Notes: generated from the sequence alone by a model not told the origin. Shown: positions 1 to 10,610, counted from the stretch's first letter. The stretch: DNA of 64,000 nt from RI-231 sp041394905 (GCA_041394905.1 JAWKHJ010000010.1:155155-219154); one strand, 5' to 3'. Numbers and translations: made by a program.

Positions 1-572
1 AAGTTGTTCGAGCCCTCGCGGTTGCCGTTCGAGAACAGCTCGGAGCCAGGACGGAGAGTCGTCCGGACGCGAGCCGCTCATGATCGTGCCGGTCGACCGA
101 CGCCGGTGACGCCAGGTCGAGCGTTGCGAGTTGCACGAAGTTGCGTCCGTTGAGCGGCAGATCGACGATGGCCTTCGTCTCGATGACCTGGCCCAGGCTC
201 GAGGACTGCGACTCGAGCAGCAGGACGCTCTCGGTGACTTCGACCGTCTCGGTCACCGCGCCAAGCTCGAGTTGGACTTCGAGTTGCGCGGCTTGGTTGA
301 CTTCCAACCGTAAGCCGTCGCGGATCGCGGGCAAACCCTTCCTTCGTCACCGCGACCTGGTACAGACCAGGCGGCAACAAGGGGATGGTGTAGAGACCTT
401 GTTCGTTGGTTTCGACCGTGCGCTCGGCGCCGGTCTCGAGATTTGAGGCGCTGACTTGAGCGCCTGGGATGGCCGCTCCCGAAGAATCGGTGACGACGCC
501 GGACAAACTGGAAAAGGCTTGGGGATACGCAGTCGAGGCGGGCCAGTCAAGCCAGCGCGAGCACTCTCCCAA
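1..572 (-). CDS. TonB-dependent receptor, N-terminal part (frameshifted, runs off left edge)
   Basis: Outer-membrane receptor of the Oar-like class with an N-terminal carboxypeptidase-regulatory-like domain; only about the first 190 residues are present. Read leftwards from a TTG at 572, a weak signal peptide leads into 'SLSGVVTDSSGAAIPGA' and 'GLYTIPLLPPGLYQV', typical of the CarboxypepD_reg beta-sandwich. After a frame change near 320 it continues with 'TKAIVDLPLNGRNF', the signature just before the plug domain, and after another near 105 with 'LFSNGNREGSNNF'. The signal peptide is itself disturbed: a second frame gives 'VLALAW', so a base error lies near 550. Family knowledge places it in TonB-driven uptake of large organic substrates. 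A palindrome lies 119 bp upstream of the start. Confidence 0.85.
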
Positions 573-690
573 TCACCGACGTTGCGCCAGGAACCTCCAA
601 CCGGAATTTAGGGAAGAACAGGCCGCTCGGCGCTCCGACCCCTGTTGGAACGTGATCGAGGGCTCTTTACAAACCTAGCGCCTCTCATGA

Positions 691-702
691 CAAAGCGCTT
701 TG
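691..702. promoter_or_regulatory. CG-centred palindrome upstream of TonB receptor
   Basis: Perfect 12-bp palindrome CAAAGCGCTTTG in the 190-bp gap between the TonB receptor and the histidine kinase. The AAnCGnTT core is the general shape of LacI/GalR-family operators. A close relative (TCAAGCGCTTGA) sits before the second TonB receptor at 62424. The regulator is unknown; the operator role is inferred. Confidence 0.4.
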
Positions 703-762
703 AGTTAGGACATCGTGACCGAAAATAGTTTTGCCGGGAATACGCCGACCAAGCTAGAAAAC

Positions 763-2146
763 CTAGGGTCGTGCGAGGGGGGATTCGCGTGGCAGCGTCA
801 GGACCATCGTTGCGCCCTGGCCGGGGTCGGTGCGGATGGCCAGTTCGCCGCCGTGCTCACGCAGCACTTGCCGCGAGCTGAACAGACCCCAGCGGCCTGC
901 CTTTACCCGACCGTCCCGGACTCGGAAGCCGGGCTCGAACAGGACGGCTGCGTCCTCAGGAGAAAAGCCCGGGCCGTGGTCGCGCACCATCACCTCGACT
1001 GAGCCGTTGCGGCAATCGGCTGAAAGCTCCACTTTGCCCCGCGGCGAGCTAGCCTGAATGGCGTTCTGAATCAGCTTGGCCAGGACGGCGCTGATCTGCT
1101 GCGGACGTACCGTCACGCGCGGCAACTCGCCGCAACTCATTTGAAGCTCACGCGGCCAGCCCACTCCGAGACCGGCAGCATGGTCACGTCGCTAAGAAGC
1201 TGCTTCAGGTCCACATCGTGCGCCTCGCTGCGGTCGAGGTTCGTGAAGCGCTGCATGCGGGCGATTGCTTGCCGCATGCCGGCGAGCGAGCTTTGCGCGG
1301 TCACGATCAGAGTCTGATGCAACTCATGCGTTCGGACGGCATCGTCGAGCGCGTTTTGCTCGCGTCGGTTTTCGAGACGGGCCAAGGAGTCGAGCGCGCT
1401 GTTGACCGCACCCAGCGGCGAATTGAGCTCGTGGCTGATGGTTGCCGCGAGTTTGCCCAACAAGGCCGCGTTCTCGCTAATCAACAAACGCTCATGTGTC
1501 TCGATCTCGTTGCGGTGCGCCCTGTAGGTCTCATACAGCTTGCGGTAGTTCAGCGCCGCCAAGGCGACGCAGAGGAGCAAAATCACGTCGAGGCCAGCAT
1601 AGTGGTGCAGCGAGACCTGTGCCGTCCAGCCCGCATTGGCCGAGAGGCCGGCCGCGCAGAAATGGAACAGTCCCAGCCCGCCGCCGAGCAGCAAGATCTG
1701 CCACGGGAGCGCCGGCACGATGGCCGTTCCGATCAGCAAGACGACCACCATATTCAGGAACGACCGCAGCTCGGCCATCTCGGCCCCGCCGCCGACCAGG
1801 TCGAACGTCACCAGCGGCGCCGGACAAAAACCCATTGGCAGGCGTCAGCCAGCGCGCCCGCGCGTGCGCGCCCATCAATCTCGGCGAGCGACAGCGTCGC
1901 TCCGCCCAAAATCAGGAAGGCGAGCACGGTCCAGGGGTAGACGGGGTTGTGCTGGATCGGCTCGATCCACTGCGCCAACACGTGAACCACCAGGCCCGTC
2001 GTCGGCATCAGCAGGTTGATCCAACCGATGGTCCGCAGTGCGCGCACACTGGCCCGATCCACTTCCTCGCGAAAGCCCGGGTCCGTCTCGGCTTCGCCCG
2101 GAAACAGATAGGCCCGAAGCGTTCGCAATCGATCTTTCCAGCGCAC
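763..2146 (-). CDS. Membrane sensor histidine kinase (two frameshifts)
   Basis: Two-component sensor kinase that would autophosphorylate on His and pass phosphate to a response regulator not present here. The GTG start at 2146 begins a cytosolic stretch, then about six hydrophobic helices. A HisKA domain follows with the H-box 'ATISHELNSPLGAVN', then a HATPase domain with N-box 'LAKLIQNAIQASSPRG', G1 box 'VRDHGPGFSPED' and a G2-like 'GRWGLFSSRQVLREHGGEL'. Frame changes near 1820 (membrane part) and near 1150 (between HisKA and HATPase) split the gene into three pieces that join cleanly once corrected, giving about 460 residues. The sensor part resembles no extracellular domain I recognise; sensing is probably by the membrane helices. 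It is divergent from the glutaredoxin-like gene. Confidence 0.85.
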
Positions 2147-2170
2147 AGCCTTGATAATTGGAGGAGGACG

Positions 2171-2369
2171 TTGCGCCTGTTCAGCGTCTTCGCTGGCAGG
2201 CTGGCGACGCTCGCTGTGCGACGAAATGAAGGCGGCGCTCGAACAGCGCGGTTACGTGGTGATCGAAGTCGATATCGACGCTGACCCCGAGCTGAAGGCG
2301 AAGTACGGTCTTGACATCCCTGTCGCGGTGCAGGACGGTAAGCTCCTCGCCAAGCACAAGTACAACTAG
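2171..2369 (+). CDS. Glutaredoxin-like (DUF836-type) protein, 5' end damaged
   Basis: Small thioredoxin-fold protein. The C-terminal two thirds reads 'SLCDEMKAALEQRGYVV', 'VDIDADPELKAKYGLDIPV' and 'VQDGKLLAKHKYN', matching the DUF836/glutaredoxin-like family of about 75-80 residues. A TTG at 2171 behind GGAGGA starts 'MRLFSV' in another frame, so an indel lies between 2185 and 2225. The first Cys of the usual CxxC (GCxLC) is missing in the sequence as given, probably through the same error. It is divergent from the histidine kinase, with 24 bp between the two starts. A general thiol-redox function is inferred only. Confidence 0.6.
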
Positions 2370-2394
2370 CGTCCGGCGCTATGCAATCGGCGCG

Positions 2395-3154
2395 ATGCAA
2401 CTTGTAGACAAAGTCGCCGTCGTGACCGGCGCCGGCCATGGAATCGGCCGCGCGATCGCCGAAGCTTACGCCCGCGAAGGCGCGAAAGTGGTGCTCACCG
2501 CGCACGTTCGACCAGGGTTGAGGAGGCGGCGGCGCATTTCGGGACGCGGGCGGAGAGGGCTCTCGCCGTGGCGGCGGACGCGACCGACCTGGGGCGATTC
2601 GAGCATCGCCTCGGCGGCATGCCTCGCGAAGCTTATGGCGGCGTCGACGTCGGATGGTGTGACCGCGCAGGCGGCAGCACGATCCTCGAGCGCATCGACC
2701 GGGGCGACACAGGCCTGAATCGCGACCGAAAGTCTGCGAGCTGCGTTCTCCTCAACGCGCCTGCTGCAGCGATTGTACGCCGCGCTATTCCCTGCATGAA
2801 AGAGCGCGGCGATGCTGAGTGGTCGCCAGGTGATCGGTGTGCCAGGCCTGCATCGCGCCGGAAGCTCGTCACCGGCGATTCGTCGGAAGGCGGGCATGTG
2901 GATGCTCACGCGCGTTGCGGCGCAGGAGCTTGCCGAGCACAACATCGCCGTCAGCAGTTCGCCCGGAGCCAGTGCGCACTGAAGGCATTTCGACGCGCGG
3001 CATCGAGGAGCGCGGCCCGCGCCACGGGGGCGGAGACCGTGTTCACCAACGCCGTCGAATGGACTGGCAGCCCGAGGACGTCGCGCCGCTCGCCGTCTTC
3101 CTGGCGGCCATGCCTGCGCTGAGCCCGGCCCTCGGCGCAAAGCTTCTTGCCTGA
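2395..3154 (+). pseudogene. Short-chain dehydrogenase/reductase, many frameshifts
   Basis: NAD(P)-dependent oxidoreductase remnant. The ATG at 2395 opens 'MQLVDKVAVVTGAGHGIGRA', the TGxxxGIG Rossmann motif of classical SDRs. Fragments in shifting frames continue the fold: 'GGVDV' followed by a degraded NNAG position, 'MWMLTRVAAQELAEHNIAV' near 2895 where the helix after the active site is expected, and 'QPEDVAPLAVFLAA' near 3065, the usual C-terminal segment. At least five frame changes fall in 760 bp, more than in any other gene here, and the YxxxK active site cannot be read. It may be a true pseudogene or simply the worst-sequenced stretch. The substrate cannot be guessed. Confidence 0.6.
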
Positions 3155-3165
3155 ATCGCCGACAT

Positions 3166-4695
3166 TTGAGCGCAAACGCCGGCGCCCCTGCGTCCTCCTG
3201 CTCGCCTTTTCAGGCGTTTACCCCAGCACCTCTGGCGCTGGGTGCGGGCTATCGGTTCCGATGCGGGACTGCTTTCGTCTTGACCTTGGTGTGCCTGGGC
3301 TGCGGTGGAACCGCCCCCGACGGCGGAAACGCTGATCGACGAGGTGGAAACCGCCGCCGAGCGGCCGGACGGAACTTGGGTGTCGTGGAGCGAGCACATC
3401 GTCGACGACGAGGGCGTCCGGGGATACCCCTCCGCGGCGGAGACGGTCTTGCTGTGGCCGATCTGGACGGCGATGACATTCCCGATGTCATCTCGGCGCA
3501 GGAGGAGTCCGGCCACGTGCGCATCGCCTACGGCGAGAAGATCGAGGATGACTGGTTCCGCCTGAGCCTGGCCGAGGGCGACGAAGCGGCGGGGGCGCGC
3601 GACGTGAGCCTAGGCGATGCCAACGGCGACGGCCGTCTCGACGCGATTGTGGCGTGCGAAGGGGGCCACCTGCTCTACCTGCAAAACCCGAATTCGCCCC
3701 ACCGCGGCATGCGCTGGGGGCGGGTTGCGCCAGAGGTGACGCGTGGCCGCGGCGCATGGGCGAAGGCGTACTTCGCCGACCTCGACGGAGACGGACGTGT
3801 CGAGGTGGTTGCGGCCAACAAAGGCGCGGCCGGCAGCGGGTCGGATGGCCCTCCTCGGCCGATTTCCTGGTTCTCCATCGATGGCGATCCGCTCGATTCG
3901 TCGAGCTGGACCGAGCATGAGCTTGCCACGGTGCAAACGCCCGTCAACGCTCAGCCTTTCGACCTCGATGGTGACGGTGATCTCGACATCTTCGCCGGTT
4001 CTCGCGGCGAGACGCGTGTGTTCTGGTTCGAGAACGTGACGGAGAAGGGCGGCGAGATCGCATTCGTGGAGCATCCGATCGCGCTGGAGAGCTCGTCGGG
4101 CGAGCCGCGCGGCGCAACGGCCGAACATGTCGAGTTGGTTGACCTCAACGCCGATGGCCGCATCGACGTCTTACTCGCCACCGGCGGGCGGCTCGTGTGG
4201 GCGGAGCAGCCGCCCCAAGCCGAGGGCGTCTGGACGGTGCATGAGATCGGCTCGTTCGGTCCAGACGAGATGGACGGATTCGTGGCCGCCGATATCGACG
4301 GCGACGGCAACCTCGACGTGATGGCCGGCAGCGACAGCCTTGGTCCGCATGACGCCGACAGCGCCGAGGCGACCGCCGAAGACGCTCTGGGACGCATCGC
4401 CTGGTTCCAAAACCCTGGCGACGCTGCAGGCGAGTGGACCCGCCACGACATCGTCCGCCGCAAGCGCGGTATGTTCGACGCCTTCGCCGCGCGCGACATG
4501 GACGGCGACGGCGACCTGGACTTCCTCGCCACGCGCGGCGCAAGCGGCAGATTCGATGGCGTGTTTTTGCTCGAGCAGCGCAGCTCCAAGGCTCCGGCGC
4601 GCCGCTTTGTGCCGGCTCGCGAGGTCGAGAGCGCCCGTATGCCGCTGCCTTCCGCTCAGGCCGAAAGCGTAACCGCTTCGGCACGGATAGAATGA
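3166..4695 (+). CDS. FG-GAP/VCBS repeat lipoprotein (frameshifts near N-terminus)
   Basis: Probable exported lipoprotein with a beta-propeller of FG-GAP/VCBS repeats. A lipobox 'LVCLGCGG' follows a hydrophobic run near 3285. Two compensating frame changes lie between about 3310 and 3430, where the correct frame reads 'ETLIDEVETAAERPDGTW'. Repeated calcium-binding-like motifs follow: 'VADLDGDDIPDVI', 'GDANGDGRLDAIV', 'FADLDGDGRVEVV', 'FDLDGDGDLDIF', 'VDLNADGRIDVLL', 'ADIDGDGNLDVM' and 'RDMDGDGDLDFL'. The start is uncertain: the TTG at 3166 keeps the frame, but the real start may lie closer to the signal peptide. It sits 4 bp before the ASPIC gene, probably in one transcript, and is likely a partner in extracellular binding (inference). 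Confidence 0.75.
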   Translation: MSANAGAPASSCSPFQAFTPAPLALGAGYRFRCGTAFVLTLVCLGCGGTAPDGGNADRRGGNRRRAAGRNLGVVERAHRRRRGRPGIPLRGGDGLAVADLDGDDIPDVISAQEESGHVRIAYGEKIEDDWFRLSLAEGDEAAGARDVSLGDANGDGRLDAIVACEGGHLLYLQNPNSPHRGMRWGRVAPEVTRGRGAWAKAYFADLDGDGRVEVVAANKGAAGSGSDGPPRPISWFSIDGDPLDSSSWTEHELATVQTPVNAQPFDLDGDGDLDIFAGSRGETRVFWFENVTEKGGEIAFVEHPIALESSSGEPRGATAEHVELVDLNADGRIDVLLATGGRLVWAEQPPQAEGVWTVHEIGSFGPDEMDGFVAADIDGDGNLDVMAGSDSLGPHDADSAEATAEDALGRIAWFQNPGDAAGEWTRHDIVRRKRGMFDAFAARDMDGDGDLDFLATRGASGRFDGVFLLEQRSSKAPARRFVPAREVESARMPLPSAQAESVTASARIE

Positions 4696-4699
4696 GGGC

Positions 4700-6975
4700 T
4701 TGCGGATTTCGCGCCTTTTCTTGCTGATCGCGGTCAGCGCCGGTTTCGGACTGGCGCAGACGCCCGATTACACGCTCCACCCTGACAACGCCTCCGATCT
4801 CGACATCGCGCCCGTGCTCGAGCGCGCCGATGCGGACAACGACCGCTGGATTGGCGAGCAGGACTACGAAGCGCTCAACGCGAAGCTCAAGGCCATCTCG
4901 AAGAAGATGCATGACGATCCGCGCGCCTTCGCGCCCCTGGCGGAGCAGGCCGCGCGCTTCGCGAAGCTCGAGCTTGCTGAGCTCAAGATCGTCGGCAGCC
5001 GCCGCAACGCTGAGGGCCGGCCGCACCTGCGCGTGCGCGTCGAGCTTGGCGGCGAAGACACAAAAGGCAATCGCCTGGGCCTGCTCGGCTCGATGGAGCT
5101 TGACTGGGCGCCGGCCGAGGGCGGGGATTGGCAGGTCGCAGATTCCAAGATCGGCGCGTTCACGGAATCGCACGCCGGCGCCATCCGCTTCACGGACATC
5201 ACCCAGACGGCGGTCGGCGCGCTGGGCTCATTCGAGCACCAGCTCAAAGTGGGCCTCGACGAATGGCGCGGTCAGCTCGATGAAGCGCTCGGCGTCGACA
5301 TCTACGGCCACACCGGGTTAGCGGTCGGCGACTACGACGGGGACGGCTGGGAAGACCTCTACATCACTCAGCCTTCGGGGCTGCCGAATCGGCTCTACCG
5401 CAACCAAGGCGACGGTACGTTCGCCGACGTCAGCGCCGCTGCGGGCGTCGACCTGCTCGACGACTCGTCGATGGCGCTTTTCGCCGACGTGGATTCCGAC
5501 GGCGATGAGGACTTGCTCGTCATCCTGCCGCGCCAGCCTCTGCTGCTGCGCAACCAGGGTGACGGCACCTTCCAACCCGACTTGAAGGCAGGCTTCGCCG
5601 AGCACGCCGACCGGGCCGCCATGCTGACCGGCGCCGCGCTAGCCGACTACGACCAGGACGGCGACCTCGACCTCTACGTCTGCGCCTACGATTTCTGGCA
5701 GTCCGGTGCGACCTACGATGCGCCCACCCCCTACTACGATGCCGTCAACGGCCCGCCGAACTTCCTGTTCCGCAACAAGGGCGACGGCATCGCTCGAGGA
5801 CGCGACCGAAGCGGCCGGGCTGATGGCGGGGAACGACCGCTACAGTTTCGCGGCCTCTGCTGGACTACGATTCCGCGACGGGCGACCAGGATCTGTATGT
5901 CGCCAACGATTTCGGCCGCAACAACCTCTACCGCAACAACGGCGACGGGACGTTCTCCGATGTCTCGACCCAAGCAGGCGTCGGTGACATCGCCGCGGGC
6001 ATGTCGGCGGCGTGGGGCGATTACGACGGCGACGGCAATTTGGACCTCTATGTCGGAAATATGTGGTCCTCGGCAGGCCAGCGCGTAACCGATCAGCCCG
6101 AGTTCGATGCGACCACAACCGATCCGCAATTGAAAAAACTGTTCCAGCGCCACGCGCGTGGCAACTCCCTCGTTCCGGCAACAAGGGGGACGGCACGTTC
6201 GAGGACGTCAGCGGCCGCTACGGCGTCAACATGGGCCGCTGGGCTTGGTCGTGCGATTTCGTCGATCTGCACAACGACGGCCGGCAGGATATCTACGTAC
6301 AAAACGGCTACATCAGCGGGCGCCGCGCCTGACGACCTTGAAGTTTGGCGGCAGGTCGTGTCGCAAAGCCCACTCGAAAAAGGTTGGATCGAAGCGTTAC
6401 CCGGATGGCTGGCGCGCGGTGAACGTGTTGATCTCAGAAGGCTCGTCTTGGAGCGGTCGCGAGCGCAACGTCGTCTACCACAACCTGGGCGAAGAGGGTT
6501 TCCGCGACGAGGCGTATGTCACCGGTCTCGACTTCAACGGCGACGGCCGGGCGGCGGTGGCGTTTGACTACGACCGCGACGGCGATCTGGACTTGGCGCT
6601 GAAGTTTCGCACCGGGCCGCAATTGCGGATCCTGTGCAACGACGCGCCTGCCGCGTGTTGACGCTCCACCTGGGCGGCGCGGTCGGCGCCCGGGCGACGC
6701 TGACGACGAACAAGCGCAAGCTCGTGCGCGAGTCGCGCTCCGGCGCTCGGTTTCTACTCGCAGCCCACACGCAAGTTGCAGTTTGGGCTGGAAGAAGGCG
6801 AGACGCCCCAAAGCGTCGAGATCTGCTGGCCCGAAGGCAAAGACGCAGTCTGTCCAAGCCCCGGCTGAAGGCGGCGAATACGCGCTGCGCCAGGGCGGGG
6901 ATGCGTTGAGCAAGCTAGAACGGAAACCGGCCGAGCACGTCCAGTCCGCGAGCGTGGCGGCGCCGAAGGGCGGAG
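4700..6975 (+). CDS. FG-GAP/ASPIC-UnbV (CRTAC1-like) protein, N-terminal half of a probable larger fusion (frameshifted)
   Basis: The TTG at 4700 gives a clean signal peptide ('MRISRLFLLIAVSAGFGLAQ'). An unassigned domain of about 180 residues is followed by a propeller of FG-GAP repeats ('GDYDGDGWEDLYITQ', 'DVDSDGDEDLLVI', 'ADYDQDGDLDLYV', 'GDYDGDGNLDLYVGN', 'FDYDRDGDLDLALKF') and an ASPIC/UnbV domain ('VGARATLTTNKRKLVRE', 'YSQPTRKLQFGLEEGE', 'SVEICWPEGK'). Frame changes occur near 5790, 5880, 6170, 6330, 6650 and 6850. After the ASPIC end ('GEYALRQGGDALSKLERK') no stop, start codon or ribosome site separates it from the TlpA-like domain, so both halves are probably one exported protein of about 1200 residues. 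Function unknown; the repeats suggest calcium-dependent extracellular binding. Confidence 0.75.
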
Positions 6976-8318
6976 AAGGGATCTGGTCGAAGACCCGGTT
7001 CCAGCCCCGACTTTCGCTTGCTTGAACCGACGACTCCGTCACTGAGCTGGCCTGCGCGGAAAGAAACTCTGGTGAACTTCGGGCGACCTGGTGTCCGCCG
7101 TGCCGCGCCGAGCTGGCAGATCTGTCGGAGCATTCCGCGGCGTTCGATGCATCCGGTCTTCAGGTCTTGCCCGTCTCGGTGGACGATCCCGCCGACCGCG
7201 CGAAGGTCGAGGCGTTCGTTTCCGACACGAAGCTGCCTTCCGCGCTCTTCTTCGCGCCGACGACGCCACCGTCACGGCCTACACCGTCCTCCACCGCCAC
7301 ATCACGAACTACCGCCGCGACATGGCGATCCCCACGAGCTTTCTGCTCGACGAAAAGGGCCGTGTGATCAAGCTACCGTGATGCTCGTCGAAGCGGAGAC
7401 CATCCTCGCCGATGCCAAGGCCGGCTCCGGTCCTTGCCCTGCCGTTCGCGGGCCGTTGGGTGGAGCTCGCAGCCGCACCGCAGCTTCCTCGCCATGGCGA
7501 CGGAGATGGCCGCGGACAAACCGCCGCCGCCCGCACGCTCTTCGAGACTGCCCTCGCCCAGGGCGAAGCTAGCGCGGATCTCTACAACAACCTCGCCGGC
7601 TTGCTTCATGACGAAGGCGAGCCCAACCGAGCCTCCGACATGCTTTGTGAAGTCGCTCGAGCTCGACCGCGGCCAAGTCGATGCGCGATCAACCTGGGTA
7701 GCCTGCTACTCGAGCAAGGCGACTGACGGGCGCGCTGGCGCTATTTGTCGAAGCCTCGCGGATGCGGCCGGACGACCCGCTGATCTTTCAACAGCTCGGC
7801 GTACGTACTCTTTCCTGAATCAGCTCGGCAACGCGGAAGATTCCTACCGCAAAGCCATCGCGCTCGAGCCCGAGAAAGCAGGCCCGCACGCGAGCTTGGC
7901 GTCGGTGCTCGGCGCGCAAGGCCGCCTCGGCGATGCGCTCAAAGAGTTCCCGAAGCCGCGCGCGACCTGGGCGAGCCAGACGCTCAACTCTTGAGCAATC
8001 TCGGCGCGCTCTATGCAGCTCGGCGAGCCGGAGAAGGGCCTGGAAGCCAGCAGGCCGCTGCGGCGGACCCGAAAGACCACGCGTCGCGCGTGAACTTGGC
8101 GATGTTCTGCTCCAGGAGGAGAACGCCATCGAAGCGCGCAAATATCTGGCGGAGGTGCGCGCGCGATCGACCCCGCGCAGCCGGAAGCGCCCTTCGAAGC
8201 GCAGATCGTTGCGCTTGAAGGCAACGACGTCGAGGCCAAAGTCCGGCTCGAGACCATTCTCAAGCAGCATCCCGACTTCGAACCGGCGCGCGAACTCCTG
8301 AAGCAGTTGGAACCTTAG
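6976..8318 (+). CDS. TlpA-like thioredoxin domain plus TPR repeats, C-terminal half of the same probable fusion (frameshifted)
   Basis: After one-base corrections the frame reads 'LVEDPVPAPDFRLLEP', 'KETLVNF', 'ATWCPPCRAELADLSEH' (a CPPC redoxin active site) and 'MAIPTSFLLDEKGRVIKL' (the cis-Pro loop), i.e. a TlpA/ResA-type thiol-disulfide domain. A chain of at least six TPR units follows: 'ADLYNNLAGLLHDEGEP', 'LGSLLLEQGD', 'AEDSYRKAIALEPEKAG', 'LASVLGAQGRLGDALKEF' and 'ETILKQHPDFEPARELL'. The stop TAG at 8316-8318 overlaps the opposing gluQ stop. Frame changes are frequent (7080, 7260, 7370, 7490, 7640, 7790, 8000, 8100). It may be a separate gene, but no start is visible. An exported redox/scaffold role is inferred. 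Confidence 0.7.
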
Positions 8319-9140
8319 AGCCCGACGCGCTTCGCAGCCTCTTCGAGCACGGCTTGCGGGGCGACCCCCGCCACGCGCAGGTCGCGAATCGGTCCCGCAC
8401 TCGTGCGCTTGCCTGCTTCTGCCTGTCCTGATCCAGGATCAGCGCGGGTGATGCAGAAAACGCGGCGGCGCGATACCGCCCAACAGCCTCTCCCGAGCCG
8501 AATCTGTCTTCCGGTCGAGTCGAGCAAGTCTCCTCGCTGCGGATTACCAAGTCGACCCTGTGCCGCATGTCGTCGACGACAACGCAGAACTGATAGGTCC
8601 ACTGGCCGTGGCGGTCTCGGAGCAGCAGGTCGCCGCATTGCCGGACCGGATCTGGGTTTGTTTGCCCAGCCTAAGATCGTCAAAGCATTCTTCACCCGGT
8701 TCCAGGCGCAGGCGCAATCCATGTGGCCGGTCCGCCGGGACGTTCCGGTCGCGGCAATAACCGCTGTAGACCCACTCGCCCGTTTCGCCTTGCCGTGAGT
8801 GCTCGGCAATGCGCTTACGTGAACAGTCACAGCGATAGACCAAGCCACGCGCGGCGAGCCCTTCGAGTGCGGCGGCATAGACTGCGTCGTTGTCACTCTG
8901 TCGAAACAGACTCGGATGTCCGATCGTGTTTGCCCAATCGAACCCTAGCCAGCGCAGATCTTCGTAGATTGAGTCTTCGTACTCCGGACGGCAACGTCCG
9001 CGGTCGTGATCTTCGATGCGCAGTATGACCTCGGCGTCGTGCTTGCGCCCGTAGCCCCAAACCCAGAGCATGTGCGCGACATGGCCGAGGTGCAGATACC
9101 CGGTGGGGCTCGGGGCGTAGCGCGTTCTGCGAAAGGGCAT
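8315..9140 (-). CDS. gluQ: Glutamyl-Q tRNA(Asp) synthetase (frameshifts in C-terminal third)
   Basis: Truncated glutamyl-tRNA synthetase paralogue that loads glutamate on queuosine of tRNA-Asp. The ATG at 9140 starts 'MPFRRTRYAPSPTGYLHLGH', the class I HIGH-type motif, followed by 'ILRIEDHDRGRCRPEY'. Zinc-ligand residues are visible in 'YRCDCSRKRI' and 'VYSGYCRDR', the pattern that marks GluQ-RS. After frame changes near 8660 and 8490 it continues with 'QFCVVVDDMRHRVDLVIR' and ends in a damaged KLSKS region, 'KRTSAGPIRDLRVAG'. The length of about 275 residues, without an anticodon-binding domain, fits GluQ rather than GltX. It starts 5 bp after the sulfatase stop on the same strand. Confidence 0.85.
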
Positions 9141-9145
9141 CGAGG

Positions 9146-10553
9146 CTAGGGGACCATCTCGGCCTTGTCGGCTTGCAGAGCCGCGTCGAACGCGCGCGCC
9201 TCGGCCGCGAGCCGATCGACCACGTCAGGGTGCTCGCCCGCGACGTCGGTCGTCTCGCCGATGTCTTCTTCCAGGTCGTAGAGCGCTGGTTTGGGCTGCA
9301 ACCGGTAGTGTCGCTCGAAGAGCTCGGGCTGCAGTTGATACCACAGCGACGACGGGCGCTCGGGATATTCGTCGATCTGGACCAACAGCTTCCAGCGCCC
9401 GATCCGCACCGCCTGCAACTGTGAGCCGAAGTAGTAAAAGTAGGGCCTTGCTCCCGGGCCGGCGGAGTCGCCTTCGAGCTCTGGCACGAGTGAGCGGCCA
9501 TCGAGCGTGCGGCCTGACGGCGGCTGTACACCGGCCATCTCGGCGAGCGTCGGTAGGATGTCGAGCTGCGAGGCGATCTCGTCGATCGTGCGGCCTCCCT
9601 CTATGCTCCCCGGCATCCAGAAGATCCCCGGCACGCGGACTCCACCTTCGAAGGTATTTCCCTTGCGGCCGCGCAGGGGGCCGTTGTCGCCGCCCGAGCT
9701 GCGCTTGCCGAACCGGCTTTTGGGTCCCGGCCGCGCCTCGTGCGAGCCGTTGTCGGAAGTGAAGACGACTAGCGTGCGGTTGTCGATCTCGAGCTCAGCG
9801 AGCAGGTCGAGAATGCGCCCCGTGCTCGCGTCGAGCTCCTCCACCACGTCGGCGTAAAGCCCATGCGGCGAGCGGCCTTCGCGGTCCTTCGCTGCGTAGA
9901 GCGGACTGTGTGGGAACGTGTGCGGCAAGTAGAGCAGGAAGGGATGGTCGCGGTTGGTACGGATGAAGTCGAGCGCGCGCTGGGTATAGCGTTGGTCAGC
10001 GTGTGCTGCTCGACAGGAGCCTCTAGAATCTCGTCGTCATGCAGCAGGGGCAGCTCCCAGCGCGCGTGTTGCGCGCGGAATTCTTCGCCTGGACCGACCT
10101 TGTACATGTCGTTCGAGTAGGGCAGCCCGTAGAAGAAGTCGAAGCCCTGTCGCTGCGCCCGCAATGGCTCCGGAAAGCCGAGATGCCACTTGCCGATCGC
10201 AGCAGTCGCGTAGCCCGCCGGCCGGAGTAGCTCGGCGATCGTGACCTCGGAGGGTGGCAGACCCGTGGTTTCGGTTGGAAACAGAACGTTCGGAACGCCC
10301 GCCCGAATGGGGTAACGCCCAGTCAGTAGCGCAGCGCGTGAGGGCTGCAAAGGCGCCCGGCGTAGAAGCTGGTGAAGCGCACGCCCTCGGCCGCCATGCG
10401 GTCCAGCCTCGGCGTCCGGATCGTCGATGAGCCGTACGAGCCGAGGTCGCCGTAGCCCAAATCGTCCGCCAACAGGATGACGAAATTCGGCTTCTGCGCG
10501 AATGCCGCCACAGCCAAGGCGAACAGACAGAACAAGGTCCGAATCACGGTCAC
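9146..10553 (-). CDS. Sulfatase, exported (frameshifted at the active-site motif)
   Basis: Type I sulfatase of the alkaline-phosphatase superfamily that would hydrolyse sulfate esters outside the cytoplasm. The signal peptide 'RTLFCLFALAVAAFAQ' precedes 'PNFVILLADDLGYGDLGSYG' with the metal-binding DD. The formylglycine motif reads C-S-P in one frame and P-S-R-A-A-L-L-T-G-R in the next, so CSPSR is restored by one added base near 10345. Further motifs are 'YATAAIGKWHLG', 'LVVFTSDNGSHE' and 'RVPGIFWMPGSIEGG'. A second frame change lies near 9930. The corrected length is about 465 residues. Activity needs a formylglycine-generating enzyme not seen here. The GTG at 10553 faces the dehydrogenase gene across 100 bp. 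Confidence 0.85.
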
Positions 10554-10580
10554 CGAGTGTAACAGTCAACCGTGCGTCGT

Positions 10581-10610
10581 TTGTATCCCGTTCGCTGAAC
10601 CCTCTACAAT
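10581..10610 (+). promoter_or_regulatory. Candidate sigma70-type promoter
   Basis: TTGTAT, 18-bp spacer, TACAAT, ending 43 bp before the ATG at 10654. It is the best match in the divergent gap between sulfatase and dehydrogenase. Confidence 0.5.

Noticed and set aside
2171..2369. Selenocysteine in the glutaredoxin-like gene
   Set aside because: The missing first Cys coincides with a frame change and there is no TGA at that position.
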